A stretch of 64,000 nt of DNA from Azadirachta indica (lineage: Eukaryota > Streptophyta > Magnoliopsida > Sapindales > Meliaceae): positions 7,701,871 through 7,765,870 of the forward strand of contig CM040451.1 in NCBI GenBank assembly GCA_022749755.1, in the 5' to 3' direction. The translations under genes were made by a program, and so were the position numbers. Within the stretch, counting starts at the first letter, position 1. Each line of letters starts with the position of its first letter. Of the stretch, positions 45,894 through 59,265 are shown in pieces. A model generated the notes under the pieces. That model ran no database searches and had not been told where the DNA came from. It saw only the letters and a list, made by a program, of their open reading frames with translations.

Positions 45894-47509
45894 ATGGAAA
45901 TTTTGGAGCTTACAAAGCTTTCATTGCTCTCAATTCTTCTTCTCTTACCTATAACATCATGGAGAGCAACAGCAACTTCTGATAAACTCCATGGAGAATT
46001 TCTTCAATGTCTTCTCAGCCATTCTCAGCCTTCTCATCCGATTTCCCCAGCTATTTTTACTCCCCAGAACTCTTCGTATTCCTCTGTATTGCAAGCTTAC
46101 ATTCGAAACCTTCGTTTCAACACAACTTCAACCCCAAAACCTCTGCTTATTATAACAGCTTTGCATGAATCTCATATCCAAGCTGCCATCATTTGTGCTC
46201 GTACACATGGCCTGCAAATGAAAATCCGAAGTGGAGGGCATAACTTGGAGGGAATATCTTACGTTTCCGAAATACCATTCTTCGTCCTGGACATGTTCAA
46301 TCTTCGCTCCATTGATGTTGACATAAAAAATGAGACTGCCTGGGTTCAGACTGGAGCAACCCTGGGGGAGCTTTACTATCGCATTTCTGAGAAAAGCAAA
46401 ACTCATGCCTTCCCAGCTGGGGTTTGTCCCACAGTCGGCGTTGGTGGTCACCTTAGTGGCGGTGGCTATGGCAATATAATGAGAAAATATGGGCTGACAG
46501 TCGATCATGTTGTCGATGCAAAGGTTATCGACGTAAATGGAAGACTTCTTGATAGGAAATCCATGGGTGAAGATCTGTTTTGGGCCATCAGAGGAGGAGG
46601 AGGAGCAAGTTTCGGAGTTGTTCTTGCTTATAAAATCAACCTTGTTCGCGTTCCGGAAACAGTGACTATCTTCCGGGTTAATAGAACTCTGGAAGAAAAT
46701 GCGACTGAGATTGTGGATCAATGGCAACACGTTGCGGATAAGCTGCCCGAAGAACTCTTCATCAGGCTCGCACTTGACGTTGTAAACAGCACACAAACTA
46801 GGAAGAAGACTGTAAGAGCTTCATTTATTTCTTTATTCCTCGGCGATTCTCAGAAACTTCTGTCCATCCTGAATGAAAGCCTTCCAAAACTGGGTTTAGT
46901 TCAATCCGACTGCATCCAAACCACTTGGGTTCAATTAGTTCTGTTTTGGACAGATTTCCCTCTCGGAACTCCGGAAGAAGTTTTGCTCAATCGAACACCT
47001 CAATCACTGACGTTTTTTAAGATAAAATCAGATTATGTTAAGAAGCCAATTCCGAAAGATGGGCTGGAATTTATATGGAAAAGGATGATTGAACTAGAGA
47101 GACCAACGATGGTTTTCAACCCTTACGGGGCAAAATGGCTGAGATTCCATCGACGGCAGTACCTTTCCCGCATAGAGCTGGAAACTTATGGAAGATTCAG
47201 TATGCAGCAAATTGGAATGAACCAGGGGACGAAGCAGCAAACCGTTATATAAATGCGACCAGGAAACTTTACAATTACATGACTCCTTTTGTGTCGAAGA
47301 ATCCAAGAGAGGCATTTTTCAACTACATAGATCTAGATTTGGGTATCAATCACAATGGGAAAGACAGCTATATCGAAGGAAAAGCTTATGGGATCAAATA
47401 TTTCTTGGGTAATTTTAACAGATTGGTGAAGATTAAGACCGAGGTTGACCCTGGAAATTTTTTCAGGAATGAACAAAGCATTCCAGTTCTTCCACACAAA
47501 ATAAAGTAA
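45894..47509 (+). pseudogene. Berberine bridge enzyme-like gene with a 1-bp frameshift
   Basis: Residues 1-411 align without gaps to the intact copy A enzyme with 14 substitutions that I can count. The signal peptide, RSGGH116, GVC178PTVGVGGH and the FAD domain are all intact. In the codons after NPY the intact gene reads tacggcggcagaatgg and this copy tacggggcaaaatgg, one base fewer (about 47127-47132). The frame then runs 41 foreign residues to a stop at 47252. The original frame resumes from 47135 to 47509 and still encodes a good C-terminal BBE domain (NYIDLDLG, NFFRNEQSIP) with only a few changes, including Tyr440 to Asn. Loss of the C-terminal domain and Tyr479 should abolish activity. 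The rest is undamaged, so the lesion is recent, or is a sequencing or assembly error. Confidence 0.85.
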
Positions 47510-50500
47510 AATAAATACCAGGGATTAATAATGTTGTATTTGATAGCTTGTAAGAAGAAAAAATAAGTTTATTTGATTTGTTGAAAATAAAGCAAATCAT
47601 ACATATATTGTTATTTGATTAGAATCTGTTTGATATACTTATTTTCCAATAAAGCAAAAGTTTAGCTAGCTGCTAGAGATTTGAGTTAAAGATTTCAGAA
47701 TCTCAACGGAGATTAGTGGATTTTGCTTGATTAATTAACTAAAACGTTATATCCATGTCTCTATCGTTGCGATTACATCTTTCAGGCCTGCAGACTGTAA
47801 TATAAATTTTTTTTAATAATTCAATGTTTTCAAGTTTATAGGGATAATTGCATTTTGATCCTTAATGCTTCAAGAAATATCATATTTAACATATTTAACA
47901 TATTAAATAAAAAGGCCCTAATTTTATTGAAAATCATTACTAACATCTAAATTATTTCAGTCAATGTTAGTTATATCCCTTAACCAAGTTTCAGTAAGTT
48001 TCCAGTTAGAAAGGAGGTAGGATAATTTTTAATTTAATTTGCCTAATATTAACAATCTTCAATTTAATCCTAAAATTTATAAAAGTCATTACACCATTTA
48101 TATGTTAAGTTTTATCTTTATTTTTGAGAATTAAATAGATAAAATTAATTAATTAATTTTATATTTTTTCTTCGTCATCTTTCCCTTCTATTTTTTATCA
48201 AAGAAAAATTGCAACGAGATTAAAATAAATTAAAATTAATTATTTGATATTCTCAATTTAAAAAAAAAAAACCAATGCATATTTTTAGTTTATAAAATTT
48301 TTTTAATTTAATTTTATAAAAAAATTATTAGTTTGATTTTATAAAATTACAACTTCACATTTTTAGTTGTTAAAAAATGAGAGTTATTATGTGGAAGCGA
48401 TATATTTAATTTTTATAAATTTTAGGCTAGAACTAAAGATTGTTAATATTAGGTGGATTAAGTTAATAATTGTTCGTTTTACTAACCACTAAAAACTCAC
48501 AGAAGTTTAGTCAACGGTTCTGACTAACATTAGTAGAAACAATTTGAACCTAAGTGTTGATTTTCAATAAAGTTGAGGACCTTTTTATATAATATGTGAA
48601 ATATATCAACCAAAGTGATATTTCTTTAAAAAAAATAAAATTACCTTAAATTTATATTTTATTTGTATATGGTATATTTATTAGTATTATAATTTTAAAT
48701 ATTTTAGTTCAATATTAAGAAAAACTTAACAATTAGAATCTTAAGCACTCAATTAAAAACTATTTGAAGTTTTTGTAAAATAAGAAAATAAATTCTCAGG
48801 TGCTTTCGGGATAGTACTTTTGTAAAATTAATCTGCTGCAGGTTGTTTTCAGTAGTTCCTGCGTTATTAGCTAATTACTAGCTGCTGCTGGGACGATTTA
48901 TCCTCAAAATGCTTGCCTTCAACAGGACGATTTATTTAAGTTGCATTTCATTATTATATTTTTATACATTTCAATTTCAAAAATATAAATAAAATATTTT
49001 CCTAGATTTGTTATAAAAAATATTGTTTCCAATATGAATATGATTTTATTATGAAATTTAGTTAAGAGTATTAGACAAAAAAGAAAATGCATGAACAAAC
49101 TTAGTTTTCTTCGTTAAGGGTATTTTATGATAATGATACTTCTCACCTCAAGTGCATATTTCATAGCCTTGGGCAAATTGGTTCAGTTATTATAACAATT
49201 TGGCTACATTCGATTGTTAGTTTTTGAGACCGAACTAGAACCGTAAACTAACTAGGATCAAATCTAAAATTTTATTTAAACCTTAAAGTCATAAAAATCA
49301 CAAATAAATATAAAGTTTAAAAAAATTTATATAAATTCATAAAAAGAGAAGAGAATATTTATGTAAATTTTATAAACTCTCTCTATCTATAATTTTTATA
49401 AGCTTTAGGGATTTACATAACAATATTCTTTAAAATTAAAACTAAAAACTCAAGGCTGGAACCAAAGTTACCAAACTATGGAACCGAATCAAATTTCGAT
49501 TTGGTTTACTTCTATAGTTTAGTTATGTTTGATTTCGGGTCTTACAAATTGAATTCTATTTCAGTTCGATTTGGTTTTAGAAAAATTTGACCTAACCTAA
49601 TTCTACCCAACCATTAACATAATTTAGTTTTAGTCATTCAAATATTTGAAATGTATTTATTTTTTAATTGAACACTAGAAACTTTGCTAATTATGTTTAA
49701 GTAATCTTTAAATGCCTGTTTTTTAGTGATTATATTCAGTTTTAGCCATTGAAATGTTTTAAAAATGTTTGTTTTATAACTTAATATTGAAAATGTATAC
49801 TTTTGTTTGAATATAATAATTTAAAATTTTTAACTTCATGCTGATATGTGAAATTTGAATAAGCTTTCTAGTTGTAATGAACTACATACCCTTATAAAAT
49901 TTACAAAAATTTACAAAATACTGATTGTTGTTTTGTTTTTTCTCAAATTTTATTCATCACAAACTTGCTGAATCTATACAAACCAAACCAAACCCAACCA
50001 AAAAGAAAAATCATAGTACATATGACCATTCATAAACATAAACATGTGATTTCCAAAAAATTATATTAAAAATTCTTCATGATTAGAATTCATATATCGA
50101 AAAGAAAAATATTCCTCAATGATCTAACATGAGTGGATATGATACGTACACTTGTTGGAAAAACAAACTTTAACGACATAACTATTTCAATAAAGTCAAA
50201 AACTCATGTTAAATCATCAAAAAAATTAATCAGAAGTGTACCTAAATGCATTGAAATGTGATAGATTGGGTTGTTAGTCTTCCACATTTAAACTTTTCTT
50301 TACAAAAAGAAAATCTAGTTTTACTTAAAGATAAGATATAAGTGAATGATACATTGTGTTTAGGGTCTTTACATATTGCCAAACCTATACCAATTAAAAG
50401 ATGATTGAAACTCCAATAAGTTAATTATTAGCTTAATTGATAACTTTTAATATGTTAATAATTATAAAGCACATATAATGTATAAGTAATGTTAATATGT

Positions 50501-51500
50501 AAGCCTACAGTCAGAAATTTCTCAACGTATATAAGTATAAATTTAAAATATGTACCCTATAAATATTTTTACCTTCTGATATATAAAGTTTACCTTAATT
50601 ATTTATAAGGATATAACAGATAAATTACTAGTTTTCAAATATTTATATTTAGACATGATAAATAAAAATTAAACATATTATTTAGAATCATTCAGATTAT
50701 ATATTTAAATGTATTAGATCTCGGCTCCATCTATATTTTATATAAAAAACCAAACAAACTTGTCTCTAATTGTTATCTACTTCTGAAATGATTTTTTTTT
50801 TTTAATGAAGAAATTATTGAAGAAAAGATTATGTTAAATTCTGGAAATTGGTGTCTCAAATAATTCCAGATGGCTATATGTACTATGATATAAATTAAGA
50901 AAAGTATTATTATTATTCATCAATTCAATAATAATAATTCACAAAGACCTTTTATTTTTATTGAATGGTTATATGTACTAATATTATTATTATTCATCAA
51001 TTGAATAGTGATTTTTCTCTCTCTTGTCACCACTTCGGCCTAAAATTGGGCTCCAACAGAAAAGGTTTTGGACGAAGTAGGAAGACAGCAAAATGCTTTT
51101 AAGTATAAAGCAAAATAGTTGGATTTCTGAATCATATTAAAAGGGTAACAAGTTTGGGTTTAAGGAAATTTGGGTCATTGCATGAATTTTGTTTTTAGAA
51201 AAAGAGTTTACATATATGAATTAGTTGAACTCAGCCACATTAAATATTACTAAATTTTCAATCTCAGTCACTATGTACATCCATTTTTTAGAAACAGAAC
51301 ATTGAAAGGAATCTTTCATTTTAATCGAACACATTAAATTTTGACGAAAATACTCCCATAGCCACCTTTAACAGTCACTATTAAATTTTTACTCATTACC
51401 TTACACTTTCTCTATATTTTCTCAACACCTCAATCCATAATCTCCGTACTAATCAATTCTTACAAAATAAATTCCTATCCACATTGTTATGTACTCAAAT
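47510..51500 (+). repeat. BBE-like 3' flank (copy B)
   Basis: Partner of 19628-23640, starting with the same AATAAA just after the stop. AT-rich with no gene or RNA recognised. Confidence 0.75.
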
Positions 51501-53238
51501 CACAATCAATTAATCAATTTCAAAAAAACTTAATTAGATTAAGGTGGCTTTTTTATATTTTAACAAAAAATAATAAACAAATTTTGAATTGTTTTCTTTT
51601 TTTTGTATGTAATTCGCAATGTAATGGTGGAAATTGTCAACTGGAGTATGTTTTTGACATTTGAATGCATTTGGTACATATTTGTGTGAAAAAATAGAAA
51701 TTCACAAAGATTGAAGATGCTTTGCAATTATTTTTAAGTACGAAGAAACTTTCTTTAAACTCAAAAGTCACTTTCGAGTTCAATAAGTTTGAATTTGAAA
51801 ATAATTTTGAATTTGAAGAAATTTTCTTCGTACTAAACAGTCACTTTCAAGTTTAATGAAACTGTGAACTCAAAAAAATTGCTTTCAAGTTAAAACAATA
51901 GAAAGTTATGTTAGCTTCATAGAAAACAAAAAATTAAATAGTAAATTGTCAATATTTGTACTTTAGGTGACTGGCACATTTATTTTTTGTAGCTATGACT
52001 ATGCTTTTTAGAATAGTTATTCGGTATTGAGATTCATAATTCTTTGATGCTCATTTCCATGGAGCATATAGGTGGTGTAGAACATACAATGCCACATGTT
52101 TTTGAGCATCTTGCAATTAGTGCAGTTCTTGTATATTGGTTCATGTCTTTTAGTGGAAGCTAACACAATTCTGATATACTAGTCCAAGGGTTCTAGAATT
52201 ACTCTCCACCTCGGCATAATGAAGACTCAATAATTATGTAATGTTACTCTCTTTGCTAATAGCGGGATGGCCCACCCTAGATGGAGGTTATTCTCTTGCC
52301 CGCTATAATGAAGATCTTGCATGTAATTACTATACCAATCAGCCAGATATTGTCAACAACAACATTCCCTTCGAGCATGAAAGTTGAAGAAATTTCTGCA
52401 ACGAAGAAACCAATCCAATAGAAGATGTTAGTGCTTGTTCATCTCAGAGAAACAGCTCAATTGCAACTCCATCATCATCAAATCAATTCCTCCGATGTTT
52501 GCCTTCAACTCCATTGTCCATAACCATACATAGAGACGCATCTCCGACATATTGAGTGATGTATATGTTGAGTAGACTTTTAGTTTCAAGCAAGGTACTC
52601 CCATTGTATTTTTACATGTTAAAGGACAAAAATTCAGGGACGGTGATAGCTATAGAAAGGGTATTGACCATTTCTTATACTTCTTTATCGCACTTCAATA
52701 TACTCGAGGATTCTACAATACCATTCGGCCTATTATTCCATTGACCATTCTTTTTCTAAGGCAACATACGCAAATTCAATTCACCTACTTGGTAATACGG
52801 CAGACTAAGTTCCAAAAAAGGTGAATGATATAAATGTCATGCAAGCCACTTACACAGAGTGCTCCTTTTGATTGATACGAGAAACAGTAGATTCCATCCA
52901 AAGAAAAGGATGTGGTTTAGAGGACATGTTCTTTGTGTCATCAAGTTGGGCATATTTGCGCGACGAGTAGAAATTCAATTACCCTCCACTGAGTTATGTG
53001 TTTATCATTGTTATCGTTGTATGATTTTGACTTAAGAATCGAGCTAATTCATTTGTCTCATTCAATTATGTATTTATTTAATCTTTGTTAATGAAATTTG
53101 ATTTCAGTATTTTCTATTTTAAAATGTATGGTTGCACTTTCAATACATTACTTCATTGATTATAATACATATTTATATGTTTGCACTCTCAGTATACACC
53201 TCATGTTGTCTTCATTGGCCTTAAATTTTAAAAGCCAT
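51501..53238. other. Unresolved region (copy B)
   Basis: Partner of 23641-25819 without the Tourist MITE; the empty site lies near 52302. The 62-aa frame at 52556-52744 only partly matches its A counterpart, and no domain is visible. Confidence 0.5.
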
Positions 53239-54453
53239 TGTTTTGATAATAACAAATATTAATATTTTTGATTAACCAAAAGTTTCTTATAGAATTTTTT
53301 GTGATATTTTTAGCATGAAAATTTGATATACCAACTAATCATGAAAAGGATATCCAAAATTAAGGCATGCATGAAAAGAAAAATTTGGAAACCTCAAGAG
53401 CAAATTAAAGAGAAGGATTGAAGAATTAAAGACACCCTTATTAGGAAATTTATTGTTTATAACGTATTTTTGAATTGATTATTGATTTTCACTTTAAAAC
53501 TAAATTGCATTTTTATCAAAAAATTGTTTAATTTTAATGCATTTTAAAAATTTATATGGCTATATGAATTTTATGTAAATATTTTGAATATCTAAAAATA
53601 GCGAAAAGTTTTCTAAAGACCAATTTTGCAAATTTCTCAAACCTGAATATGGACCTAAATGCATATATTTTGAAGCATCGAAAAAACTTAGTTTTATGGT
53701 TGGATCAAGTGAACTATTTCAAAATCTTTTAAGAAAAGTCAAACTTAGTCAAAATTAGTTTATTGTTTGGTTTAGTCAAACCAGCCAAACCAATTCATAT
53801 GAATAGAACAACAGTGAAATTTGAGGCAAAATGGGTTTCAATTCTAGTTGATTGAATTGGAAAGACCGCTCAACCAAGTGGTCATTTTCAACCGACCAAA
53901 TTTTCTAAAAATTTGATTTCTTTTGTTTGTAATAGTTAGTTTTCGTTATTTCACTATAAATACTAACCGATACTCATTTGGAACTAGTTTTTGCATGTTT
54001 TGGAAAATTTAGAAACATATTTCATAAGTGCATTACGAAAAGTTTGAGTTTTCATTTATAAAACATTAAATTCATTATATACTCTAACTTTTATTTGTAA
54101 TGTCTAAAGAGTGTTTTGTCTGAGTGTCAGAGAAAAACACTCGTTTGTAAAAATTTGAATCACACCCATAAATTTATTTGTTTGTAAAGATTGGAGAGGC
54201 ATCTGTAAAGTCCTCTTAATGTAAGGTTTGGGTGGCACCTGTTTAGTCCACTTAGAATTGTATTTACTTGCTTTTAGATTTAAAGGCACATTTAGTGGAA
54301 TCCACAAGCTTGGAGCTTGGAGGCATATACGTAGGCTAAAGTTTGTCAAACCACATAAAATCATTATATTTGATCTTTTGAAAGTATTGTTTTGAGTGCA
54401 AATTAAATAATAATAATAAAAAAAAGGTGCTTCATGTTTGCAATTGAAAGTCA
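53239..54453 (+). mobile_element. Copia (SIRE-type) solo LTR remnant, copy B
   Basis: Partner of 25820-27063. It begins 'tgttttgataataacaaat'. A deletion near 54430 removes about 35 bp found in A. It predates the segmental duplication. Confidence 0.5.
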
Positions 54454-54481
54454 AGAACTAAAATTAAAAATTAATTTCGTA

Positions 54482-54690
54482 AACTTGAATTTCAATTGAA
54501 TAAATAATTTAATCGATTAATTCAATTTGATTTCAATTGAATCATTCACTTAATCAATCAATTCAATTTAATTTCAATTAAATCAATTACTTAATCAATT
54601 CAATTTTGATTTCAATTAAACCAATAACTTAATCACTTAATCTGATTTTAGTTGAACCAATAACTTAATCACTTAATTAATTTGATTTTA
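54482..54690 (+). repeat. Minisatellite, about 48-52-bp units (copy B)
   Basis: Partner of 27096-27262 with roughly one additional unit at its left end. Confidence 0.7.
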
Positions 54691-55520
54691 TGTTTTCTTT
54701 TTATTTTTTTCTCTTCCACGGTTCCACCATATCTTTACCATTAGATATCATTTTTCTATGACAAATCTATTAAATCCCTAGTAATACTCCACCCAATCTT
54801 CACAAATCTCGACCCACGCCTTTTTATACAGCACCAAAGGCACCGACACGTCAACAAAGCCGGTCACCAAGACAGACAACACGGCAAACATGCTTGCGAC
54901 GCAACTAAAGTTGTCGCTTGGCAGTTGTAACGGTCACTCATGATTTTTTACCCTAGATCTTTTTAATTTTTTTAATGGATTGAATTTATTTGTATTTTGA
55001 ATGTATTAACGAAGTGATATTCATTATAGTTAATTCGTTAATATTTTTTTTAATGGATAGAATTGGGTCTACATTATTTTTTTAATTATTTTAATAGATA
55101 AAATTATAATTAAAAAGATAATTTTTATGTTATTTGGATAAATAAGTAAATGGGCAAATGGGTTAATTGTGTCGTGTTGATTTAAATGGGTAAATGGGTT
55201 AGTAAATGCCTTGGGTAAATGGGTTAATAATTGTGCCGTGTTAATTTAAATGTGTCATCAAATAAACAAAGTAATGGGTTATTAATTGAGTTAGTGTGTA
55301 GTGTTGTTATTAATTGAGTTTATGGGTCGAGTCAATAAGTAGAGTCATAAATGGGTTGTTAGAATTAATAAATAGGTTGATGGGATATGTTGCGTAAAGA
55401 TTCTTGACACGATTAATTATTTAACATGATATAAATTTGATTAGTTTACACGAATTGTCATCCCTAATTTTGAGTGGTAGCATTCTCTAACTCCATAGCC
55501 ACTCACTCGCCCCTAGCTAC
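54691..55520. other. End of copy B with a hAT-type repeat
   Basis: About 55130-55467 is rich in 'aaatgggttaat' and 'gtgccgtgttaat' phrases and ends 'acgaattgtcatcccta' (55467), a hAT-type terminus (complement tagggatgacaattcgt). The left terminus could not be placed. A/B homology ends at about 55377 within it. Confidence 0.45.
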
Positions 55521-55612
55521 GAGTTGATGTTAATTGAAATTACATGGGAACAAGTTTGAAATCATTGAGTTGATGTTGATTGAAATTAGATGGGAACAAG
55601 TTTGAAATCATT
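55521..55612 (+). repeat. 46-bp tandem duplication
   Basis: Units 55521-55566 and 55567-55612 both start 'gagttgatgtt' and end 'gtttgaaatcatt', with two or so differences. Confidence 0.9.
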
Positions 55613-56517
55613 AAGAGCAATACCAAATCTGAAAATACTACTCGACCTAATAAAATGAATTCTGTCAAAGAATGGTTTAAATAAAGATTCTTTTGGGATG
55701 GACTTTGCCTTGGAAGCCAATCTTCCCATGAATCCATTCTCTATGTAAAATGGGTGATCAAGAATGTTAATAGTCAAGCGAAGAAATGCCATGATATTGT
55801 GAAAACGCATGAAAAAGAGAAGGGTAACATAAGATTCACAAAAACAAAGAGAATTCACCCCAAGTGTTTTCCAAAAGAAAAATGGAAGGGGTAATCTATG
55901 CATAGTGAAATTACAAAAACGCGAATTAGAGAAACAAATGCAAATAATATGTTACCTAAAGAAGAGGAACAAGAGCAGTATTCAAGAAAAGAGACAAGAA
56001 AACCTCATATCAAACTTGAGAAAATGATGTATGTAAGTAACAATAGAAACACAAGGGACCATGCAATATTTTAAGAGAAAGTCGTGAGAAGAAAAGGGTA
56101 AAGTTCTTGAATGTCATGAAAGAAGCTTAAAGGTCATTTTGGCATTTCATGGAAAAGGCTAAAATTTATAATAACGAAAATCAAAGGGTTAGCTTTACCT
56201 ATCGGTAATTAAATTCAAATAGGATGACATCAGCAAGGCAATGACTCTGTTATTTTAGTTGTTAATAAATTTCGAGAGTTATCTTATAATGACTAATACG
56301 AAATACAAAAAGAAATGTCAGGAAGGCAAGTCATCACGGTAAAGATTATGAAAGGTCACTTAAAATCTCCATGAGTAGTCCAGCATATAACTCAGAATAA
56401 AATGACAGTGCCTTGAAGACAAAGATATAAAATATTACGGACTAAAAATTTGTGTTATTGATCCCATGAATTGCTTACTTTGAAGGATTGCGTAACCTAA
56501 GCAATCAAGGGGACTAA
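55613..56517. other. Decayed, probably retroelement-derived spacer
   Basis: Base composition is less AT-rich than the BBE flanks. Short minus-strand frames (55540-55903) reflect the tandem duplication and have no domain. The right end 'gcaatcaaggggactaa' looks like a purine-rich tract before an LTR. No coding motif was recognised. Confidence 0.4.
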
Positions 56518-57711
56518 TGTTGATGCATGAAAAATGACCTTAGGCCTAAGCTCAAGCCTAAGCCAAAACTACATCGTATTGTCTCGATAATGTATAGAAA
56601 GTACAAATGGACCCAAGCCACTTTTAGAACTCAAATTATGGGATGTGGTGTGAAAGGTAAAACTAGATTCAGGTTTAGTTCAAATCAATATAATAACCTA
56701 AGCTTAATCTACTTGTAGGGTATTTAGGCCTAAAGGACCTAAAATGTGATTAGACTAATATATACGGAATATGAGAAACCTAAAATTTTAGAGTTCATTT
56801 TTAGCCTAAAACCTTATTTTAAGTGATCTAGTATTAATTAAAAAAATATTTTATTATGATTAGGATTATTACAAATATAAGTCTTTGGATACTTCTTTTA
56901 ACTAGAATTAAATTACACTAATTTAACTCTTACATAAAAACTTGTCTTAAGAATATGAGTTGCATTAAATTAGGATTATATGGAGTTAGTTGTATCCCAT
57001 TATGATTGCACATCACACACTATAAAAGGTGACTTGATTCCATTTTGAGGAGATCCAAAAATCATCATTCTAAAGGGTAATCTTAGAGATCACTAAGGCT
57101 TAACTTGGCATCTTGAGAATGTATTCTCTTCTTGGTGCCATTAGCCTTTTGGTCATGTTTTCCCTAAAACATTACTCTAAGTGCCCTCTCATCTTGCTTG
57201 CATATATAGATATTAACCTGGCCATCTTTAAAACATCAGAAACACTTTCTTATAGCTTTAGAGTTAGTAGGTCGTAGATAGATGCAATAAATACCACCAT
57301 AAGCAGGTTTATTCAATATTAATATAGTCAAGAGCTACATACCCTTAAAACCATCATATTCTATTATATTGATAATAAGACTAATTTGCTCCCACACATT
57401 GTGAACTAATAATTTAAGCTTGTGCTTTTGCAAAGCACTATAGGTATAATAGCAGTGATAGTGAATCTCTTTAGACAAGTCCAAGGCAATATTATAAAGC
57501 TACAACAACATGACTCTCAAGCCATCAGGTGAGACCCAAGGGACATGATAGGCCTTACTCCATGCAATTCAGAAGAGGTGCGAAACCTTAATTTAGATTC
57601 AAAGGCCTAACTGTATTGAAGCCCACCGAGGGTGATACAGGGTTCATTAAAGCGATCAAGCAATTACAATTCGACACATAGATTGAGTAAATTTTTCCGC
57701 AGCAAATGATA
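56518..57711 (+). mobile_element. Possible LTR-like sequence
   Basis: Begins 'tgttgatgcatgaaaaatg' right after a purine-rich run, as LTRs do, and contains a good TATA box (ctataaaagg, 57020-57029) followed by a less AT-rich transcribed-region-like stretch. No second LTR or primer site could be identified. It ends where the C unit's BBE flank begins. A host promoter is an alternative. Confidence 0.35.
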
Positions 57712-58941
57712 TATATGTCAAAATGTTATATTTTATATGTTTTATTTTTGTAAAACAAACAATTTAATACTCATACTTATATATCTAACAAATAAATAAT
57801 ATATCATTTATATTTAATTTTCAACTAACTTCATATTTTAGTCTCATTCAAACTTTAGACAGAAAAAGTGAATGCCTCTTTTAATCTATTACAAATATTT
57901 ATAGAATATAACCCTAACATACACATGAGAAGAATTGAAATTGAACCCTAAAGGATGAGGTAGAAATGTGAGTACTACTAAATGTTCTTATTTATTTTGT
58001 TTATATGGAATATTGAATATATTTCAATTTTAGTTACTCATTTGTTTTAATTGAGCACTAAAAAATTTGTAGTTACATTCCAATAAAACTAAGTTAAATT
58101 TTGTATTTAATGTTGAATATTAATATCTAAATAAGTTCATGTAATTTAAAAAATCCTTACAATAATTAAACTTTATTTAGTTTTCAATATATATAGTTTA
58201 TTTAATCATCAATAAAATTAGTCAAATAAAAAATTCCCAATGATTTATATTTTATATCCAAATGCTATGAATGAAAAACAGATGCATTATTGAAATTTAT
58301 AAATCATTTATTCTTTATATTCAAATGCTATGAATGAAAAATGCTACTAAAGGATGATTTTCTAAAGTATAAAAGTCCTCTTAGTTCTGAAGGTTTAGTC
58401 TAATATTTTTATTAGTCATAATGGTTTGTAAAATACCCTAAAAAGTCTCAATTTATTAAGAAATAATCATTATAAGAAAAAATAAAAAATAAATCTCCAA
58501 AATTGGAGAACATACAATATATATATGTTTATGTAAAATATATTAATTTAATAAATAACAATAAATAATTTACAAAATAATTTTATTATACTTATTTATA
58601 AGAAATTAAATAAAAATAAATTACACATTCATAATTATTAGAAATTAAATAAAAAAAAGTATACACAAATATTAATTTAATAATAAATTATATATTTAAA
58701 AATTTATTTTTTTACTTTACAACATATTTATAACAAATATTTTTGATCATATTGTAATTTAAATAAATTATATGCATATATTTAAAATATAAATAAATTA
58801 ATTAAAATTACAAATTTATAATATATTAATAAATATTTATATTATTAATGTGTCAATCCAAAAGGATAATCTTTCATTTTGTATTTTAAATTTTCTTGGT
58901 CAAATTGGGAGGAGTTGACTTGCTTAATTGACCTTCCATTA

Positions 58942-59082
58942 TTTTTTTTTTAAAGTTTTGGTTAGAATGAAAAATCTTACCCACGAAACACCAAACCCTT
59001 ATGCCTACTCTATTGTTACTTCACAGTATAACTTGAGAGCTTTAAGCTTGCCTAGACCATCAGAGGTATTGCTCGGGGGAAA
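58942..59082 (-). mobile_element. Short A-tailed retroposed insertion in the unit C promoter
   Basis: About 140 bp absent from the matching modules of A and B. On the minus strand it ends in a run of A (58942-58951 is T-rich on plus). The flanks 'aattgaccttccatta' (58926-58941) and 'aattgatctttattat' (59083-59098) both correspond to the single 'aattaatcttctattat' of copy A, as a decayed target duplication of about 16 bp. An A-tail plus long target duplication fits LINE-driven retroposition: a SINE, a 5'-truncated LINE or a retrocopied transcript. The source is not recognised. Confidence 0.55.
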
Positions 59083-59206
59083 ATTGATCTTTATTATTTT
59101 CTTTAATAAAATAATAATCTAAAAGATTATTGAGAGCTTCGATTAATTCTAAATCTAAAGAAAGGATCGGAAAGCCAAATCATGATCCATTTTCTTAGGT
59201 ACTCAT

Positions 59207-59214
59207 TATAAATA
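59207..59214 (+). promoter_or_regulatory. TATA box of BBE-like pseudogene C
   Basis: TATAAATA in the same context as in copies A and B. Confidence 0.55.
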
Positions 59215-59265
59215 TTAAAAAACCCTTGAGCCTAATGTCTCCCCATTTATCGAAATAAACTAGAA

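Larger units (their letters stand above)
32518..55377 (+). repeat. Segmental duplication, copy B (22.9 kb)
   Basis: Direct partner of 5153-27955. Differences visible by eye: about 258 bp lost near 35589, a 1.4-kb stretch absent near 37905, a 253-bp MITE (33821) and a 2.13-kb Mutator-like element (38548) gained, and the A-only Tourist MITE absent near 52302. It ends at about 55377, inside a hAT-type repeat that continues here but is cut in A. Confidence 0.9.
57712..59217 (+). repeat. BBE-like 5' flank of unit C
   Basis: Homologous to 9270-10460, 14910-17537 and 43110-45843. It has a single promoter module (58851-59217) interrupted by the insertion at 58942-59082, and no captured-gene element (empty site near 58320). 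Confidence 0.8.
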
